NCBI GenBank assembly: GCA_050485405.1
Contig: JBJHBI010000010.1
Location: forward strand, 1 to 64,000
Origin: Saliniramus sp050485405
GTDB taxonomy: Bacteria; Pseudomonadota; Alphaproteobacteria; Rhizobiales; Beijerinckiaceae
DNA: 64,000 nucleotides
Direction: 5' to 3'
A program made the position numbers and the translations under genes. The notes under the pieces are model-generated. The model was not told the origin of the DNA and ran no database searches. It saw only the letters and a program-made list of their open reading frames with translations. Position 1 is the first letter of the stretch. Every line of letters starts with the position of its first letter. Positions 60,467 to 64,000 of this stretch are shown here, in pieces.

Positions 60467-60802
60467 CTACCCGGTTTCGCGCTCCCGCGCGGCCCGCTCG
60501 CGGGCGATCAGCATCAGATTGCGCATATAGATGAAGGTGCCCAGCGACTGGCCGAGAATGAAGACCGGATCCTGCCGGTATATCGCGTAGCCGAGGAGGA
60601 TGAAGCCGCCGCCCAGCGAGAAGAACCAGAAGGAGATCGGAATGACGCTGCGCCCGGCCCGCTCGCTCGCGATCCATTGCACGAGAAAGCGTGCGGTGAA
60701 CATCAGCTGCCCGAACAGGCCGATCAGGACGACCATGTCGAAATTGGCGATGAAGATCGTGTGCAGCCCCGCGCCGATATCATCGATCAGGTTGGCGATC
60801 AT
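60467..60802 (-). CDS. Lipid A biosynthesis N-terminal (LABN) domain membrane protein
   Basis: A 111-residue protein with three membrane helices and the LABN motif F-T-A-R-F-L-V-Q-W, then P-I-S-F-W-F-F-S-L. It has no glycosyltransferase catalytic domain. Members beside DPM1-like transferases are proposed to help move lipid-linked sugars. Its ATG overlaps the GT2 stop (ATGA at 60799-60802), so it is the last gene of a three-gene operon. Confidence 0.88.
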   Translation of the reverse strand: MIANLIDDIGAGLHTIFIANFDMVVLIGLFGQLMFTARFLVQWIASERAGRSVIPISFWFFSLGGGFILLGYAIYRQDPVFILGQSLGTFIYMRNLMLIARERAARERETG

Positions 60803-61545
60803 GAACGGGTCACCTCTTCCACCTGCGGCACGCGCCGCCTGCGCCGGATCAACCACCACACGCCCGCGAGATCAAGCAGGCCGACCCAGAGGCGGTCGAA
60901 CAGGCCGTAATTCGAGACACCGGCGAAGCGCGGCCGGTCCTGTACGTCGACATGCACGATGTCGAGCCCCTCGCGCCGGATCAGCGCGGGCATGAAGCGG
61001 TGGAGCGCGTCGAAATAGGGCAGGCGCAGATAGGTCGCGCGGGCGAAACATTTCAGCCCGCAGCCGCTGTCGCGGGTGCCGTCGCGCAGGATCGCGCCGC
61101 GCACCGCATTTGCGAGCCGCGATTGCATCCGCTTGCGCAATCCCTTGCGTCCCAGCCGCTGGCCCGCCGCGAGGCCGACACCCGGCCCGCCCGCTTCGAG
61201 CGCGGCGAGGAGCTTGGGAATGAAGGCGGGATCGTTCTGGCCGTCCCCGTCGATGGTGCAGCAATAGCGCCCGGCAGCGCCCATCACCCCGGTGCGCACG
61301 GCAGCGCTCTGGCCGCAGCTCTGCGCATGGCGAAACACCTTCAGATGACGCCGCTCCGCCATCGCCTCGCGCAGGATGCGCGGCGTCTCGTCGGTCGAGC
61401 CGTCATCGACATAGACGATCTCGAACTCCTCGATCTCGCCACAGGCCGCCTCGATCTCCGCGATCAGCGGCAACAGGTTCTCCGCCTCGTTCTTCACGGG
61501 GACGATGACGCTCAGAAGAGGGCCGGATTGTTCCGCGAGCGTCAT
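60799..61545 (-). CDS. GT2 family glycosyltransferase (DPM1/ArnC-like)
   Basis: A 248-residue GT-A enzyme. Visible motifs: V-I-V-P-V-K-N-E-A-E-N, Y-V-D-D-G-S-T-D-E-T, and a D-G-D-G-Q-N-D-P metal site. It probably transfers a sugar to undecaprenyl phosphate. The start at 61545 overlaps the preceding GT39 stop. There is no C-terminal pair of long membrane helices as in ArnC; a short hydrophobic W-V-G-L-L-D-L-A-G-V-W-W-L near 225 may associate with the membrane. Confidence 0.9.
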   Translation of the reverse strand: MTLAEQSGPLLSVIVPVKNEAENLLPLIAEIEAACGEIEEFEIVYVDDGSTDETPRILREAMAERRHLKVFRHAQSCGQSAAVRTGVMGAAGRYCCTIDGDGQNDPAFIPKLLAALEAGGPGVGLAAGQRLGRKGLRKRMQSRLANAVRGAILRDGTRDSGCGLKCFARATYLRLPYFDALHRFMPALIRREGLDIVHVDVQDRPRFAGVSNYGLFDRLWVGLLDLAGVWWLIRRRRRVPQVEEVTRS

Positions 61546-63290
61546 GGGGTGACCTTGTAGACGCCGATATCGAGGGGGCGCCCGCCATTGATGTTGAAGC
61601 CCTCGACCCGGGTGAGCAGGGCCGGCGTGACGTCGCTCTCGCGCAGAGCCGCGATGAACGGCTCCTGCTGGCGGGATTCGACGAAGACCATCCGGCAATC
61701 CCCACCTTCGAGGAAGGAGACGGCGTCAGGGCCGGAATCGAGCATGACCAGATCCGTCCCCACGAGAAAAACGAGGCTCGGCTCGCGATACCCCAATGTC
61801 CCGAAGGCGGGATCGGGGCAATCGAGGCTGCGCGAGACGGCGGCGAGATCAGGCGAGACCTGCAGCGAGCGCAGGAGCGGCTGCACGAACTGGAAGACGC
61901 CGATCGAGAGCACCATGGCCGAGGCGACCGCCGTCAGCGCGGCGGGCACCACCCGCCCCTTCACGAAGAGCCACCAGGCATAGAGCCCGATCAGCGCCGA
62001 GACGACGACGAGCGGCATCCCGAACAGCAGCATCCCGTCACCCAGCTGAATTCCGGCGATGGGCAAGGCGAAGACGAGCACGAGCGGCACGAAGGCGAGG
62101 AATATCCCGACGGGCCGCGCCAACGGACGATGCGGGCCGACGAAGCCGTGGCTGATCGCCATGGCCGTGAGGATCGCGATCGCCGGATAGACCGGCATGA
62201 CGTAATGCGGCAGCTTCGTCGGCACGATCTCGAAGACGATCCAGCCCGGCACGATCCAGGCGAGCAGGAAGGCCACGACATCCACCCGCCGGTTCGCCCA
62301 GGCGAAGGGCACCGCGATCGAGGCGAGAATGGCGGCGGGCCAGAAGGTGACGAAGAACAGCGCGAGATAGGTCCCCGGCGGCGCCCAGTGATAGATCTGC
62401 GCGGTGCCCAGCTTGCCCAGCATATCCTCCCCCGCCGAGGCGGCGAAGAAATCGGCGCCCGCGAGCCAGGCGATGGCGATGAACCAGGGCCCGGCGATGG
62501 CGAGCGCGATCAGGATGCCGATACCCGGGCGCAGGGCACGCAACCAGTCGAGGGAGCGCTCGCGGATCGTCAGCGTGATCGCGGCGAGGCCCACGAAGAG
62601 CAGGATCACCGGCCCCTTGATCAGGATACCGAGCCCGGTCGCCCCCCAGAAAAGCAGCACATGCGCCCAAGGCAGGATGGCCGCGCCCTTGATCAGATAG
62701 GCCCGCGCCAGCGCACCCATGGCGACGACGATGCAGGCGAGCAGCATCGCATCGGTCTTGGCCAGACGCGCCTCCACCATCAGGATCAGGCTCGCGGCCA
62801 TGAAGGCCCCGGCGAGGAAGGCTTCGCGCCGTCGCGCGAGGGCGAGCCCGGCCCAGTAAGTCGCGAGAACGGCGCCGATGGCACCGAGCACCGAGGGTAT
62901 GCGGTAGATCGCGACAGTGGTGCGCGCTTCCGGCACGCCGAGCGTTTCCGCGATGGTCACGCTCGCCGCCTGCATCCAGTAGATGCCCACGGGTTTCTTG
63001 TGGCGTGCCTCGTCCTGGAAGCGGATATCGATGAAATCGCCCGTCTCCAGCATCTGCTTCGTCGCCTGCGTGTAACGCGGCTCGTCGCGATCCATCGGCT
63101 GGAGACCGGCGACGCCCGGGAGGAAGCAGACCAGGGCGATCAGGACGAGCACGGCGCAGGCGCGCGCATGGCCGCCCTCGACGAACAGCATCAGCCGGCC
63201 GGCCAGTCCGCGGCCCCGTTCCGGCTGCGCAGCCGAGGGGGCATCGATCACGTCGCGGGAGAAAGCGCTGCTTTCGCGGGACATCGTCAT
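61542..63290 (-). CDS. GT39/ArnT-like integral membrane glycosyltransferase
   Basis: A 582-residue polytopic enzyme. The catalytic region has M-D-R-D-E-P-R-Y-T-Q then K-K-P-V-G-I-Y-W-M, as in ArnT-type transferases with the Asp-Glu pair in the first periplasmic loop. About 12 helices follow. It likely moves a polyprenyl-linked sugar to lipid A, LPS or another periplasmic acceptor. The start at 63290 or 63284 lacks a strong ribosome-binding site. It heads the operon GT39-GT2-LABN, which resembles the rgt/arn logic for charged-sugar modification of the envelope. Confidence 0.87.
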   Translation of the reverse strand: MTMSRESSAFSRDVIDAPSAAQPERGRGLAGRLMLFVEGGHARACAVLVLIALVCFLPGVAGLQPMDRDEPRYTQATKQMLETGDFIDIRFQDEARHKKPVGIYWMQAASVTIAETLGVPEARTTVAIYRIPSVLGAIGAVLATYWAGLALARRREAFLAGAFMAASLILMVEARLAKTDAMLLACIVVAMGALARAYLIKGAAILPWAHVLLFWGATGLGILIKGPVILLFVGLAAITLTIRERSLDWLRALRPGIGILIALAIAGPWFIAIAWLAGADFFAASAGEDMLGKLGTAQIYHWAPPGTYLALFFVTFWPAAILASIAVPFAWANRRVDVVAFLLAWIVPGWIVFEIVPTKLPHYVMPVYPAIAILTAMAISHGFVGPHRPLARPVGIFLAFVPLVLVFALPIAGIQLGDGMLLFGMPLVVVSALIGLYAWWLFVKGRVVPAALTAVASAMVLSIGVFQFVQPLLRSLQVSPDLAAVSRSLDCPDPAFGTLGYREPSLVFLVGTDLVMLDSGPDAVSFLEGGDCRMVFVESRQQEPFIAALRESDVTPALLTRVEGFNINGGRPLDIGVYKVTP

Positions 63291-63600
63291 GAGGGCATCG
63301 TCATTGGGGGACCTCGACCGGTTCCCCGCGATCCGGAAACCGAATGCCACGGGGCGCCGGGTCATCTCTCCAATCCGGCGCGAAATGTCAAATCCTCCCG
63401 TCGCGTCCGGTCACCGGGTCGCAGGTGCTTAAGCAGCCCTTACCGCGATCATCGAGAATCGAAGCTTTCCGATGACTCGTGATTTTCCTTGCAAACAGAG
63501 AGCCTTGCCCGATCCCCCGATTCGATAAAATTTGAACTATCGGCTTCAGCGGCAAACAAAACCGATGCGGCATCGTCTTCCCGTGGACAGGGAGACGATC
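63291..63600. other. Divergent intergenic region
   Basis: No gene is seen here. A possible promoter for the gene at 63601 is TTGCCC (63505-63510) and TAAAAT (63526-63531), but the spacer is only 15 bases. A GGGAG ribosome-binding site is at about 63590-63594. Confidence 0.35.
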
Positions 63601-64000
63601 ATGCTTTTGACGATGTCGAAACGTGCGGCCATCTTCGCTTTGGCTATCGGGAGCTTTCTCGCCTTGCCGAACCTGGCCGAGGCCGGGCAGACGATGCAGG
63701 CATCCGGCGTCCAGAATGCGGGCGTGACCATCGAGCGCGGCAGCGCCCGGCCCATCGCCGGCTGGGTCGATTTCTGCCAGCGCTACCCGCAAGAATGCGT
63801 CGTGGACGCCTCGGAGCCCGCGATCATAACGCTCGATCGCGACAACTGGGCGCTGATCAACGAGATCAACCGCACCGTCAACGACGAGATCACGCCGCGT
63901 ACCGACATGGAGCTCTACGGCGTGGCGGATTACTGGACCTTTCCCTATTCGGGCTACGGCGATTGCGAGGACTTCCAGCTTCTCAAGCGCCAGCGCCTCG
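63601..64000 (+). CDS. Transglutaminase-like cysteine peptidase (PF06035 type), 3' end missing
   Basis: The first 133 residues lie in the window. A signal peptide covers about 1-29 (A-A-I-F-A-L-A-I-G-S-F-L-A-L-P then A-E-A). The catalytic Cys122 lies in Y-G-D-C-E-D-F, the hallmark of bacterial transglutaminase-like cysteine peptidases. Upstream W-V-D-F-C-Q-R-Y-P is also typical. Relatives include LapG, a periplasmic protease that cleaves large adhesins, but most alphaproteobacterial members have unknown targets. The rest, including the catalytic His and Asp, runs off the window. GGGAG upstream supports the start. Confidence 0.87.
   Translation, partial: MLLTMSKRAAIFALAIGSFLALPNLAEAGQTMQASGVQNAGVTIERGSARPIAGWVDFCQRYPQECVVDASEPAIITLDRDNWALINEINRTVNDEITPRTDMELYGVADYWTFPYSGYGDCEDFQLLKRQRL

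Overview
The window is a gene-dense, high-GC (roughly two-thirds GC by eye) chromosomal segment from an alphaproteobacterium, most likely of the order Hyphomicrobiales (Rhizobiales). The supports are a CckA-type hybrid kinase beside flagellar genes, two TTAA-N7-TTAA CtrA-type boxes, phasins, a fixG-H-I-S cluster under a FixK/FNR-type box, HisG with HisZ, a PF06035-type cysteine peptidase, and a tRNA-His with A73 and no encoded G-1. The genus cannot be fixed from the sequence. I see no prophage, insertion sequence, CRISPR array or rRNA.

Layout. 0.5-13.6 kb is the most unusual part: a 2137-residue repetitive surface-type protein (LEPR motif, DUF4347, cadherin/Ig-like repeats), then a TolC-like lipoprotein, two HlyD-like adaptors and an M50 membrane protease fused to a HlyD-like domain. 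No ABC ATPase is present and the last three genes overlap. It looks like a dedicated export system with its cargo, and is the best candidate here for an undescribed system. 13.6-18.7 kb holds a TetR/cupin divergon with a clear palindromic operator, an M20 peptidase and a pobA-pcaB operon for 4-hydroxybenzoate use. 19-24.7 kb is housekeeping: hpf, ptsN, ruvX, a UPF0173 hydrolase, a small membrane protein behind a CtrA-type box, and hisZ-hisG. 25.2-29.8 kb is a polyamine-type ABC transporter (ATPase, binding protein, two permeases) with hairpins on both sides of the binding-protein gene.

29.9-38 kb carries an unknown protein, an HMCES/YedK-type protein, a 35-residue membrane protein, glyA-nrdR-ribD-ribE, glk and rpoN. 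38.2-43.5 kb has a large PdhS/DivJ-like kinase and two phasin genes with a palindrome upstream of the first. tRNA-His, a gamma-glutamyltransferase-family enzyme and cckA follow. 48.4-55.0 kb is flagellar: flgB-flgC-fliE-fliQ-fliR-flhB leftwards and a FliO-like gene plus fliP rightwards, with a CtrA-type box between the two divergent arms. 55.0-59.6 kb is ccoG-fixH-ccoI-ccoS, the maturation set for cbb3 oxidase, without the oxidase structural genes. The right end has a PNPOx-family flavoprotein, a long perfect inverted repeat, a three-gene GT39/GT2/LABN envelope-glycosylation cassette and the 5' part of a transglutaminase-like cysteine peptidase.

How parts fit: CckA and the CtrA-type boxes point to cell-cycle control of the flagellar genes; the PdhS-like kinase may feed the same phosphorelay. 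The FixK/FNR box makes the cbb3 assembly genes oxygen-responsive. Only the 5' end of the gene at the right edge and 14 codons of the gene at the left edge are visible.
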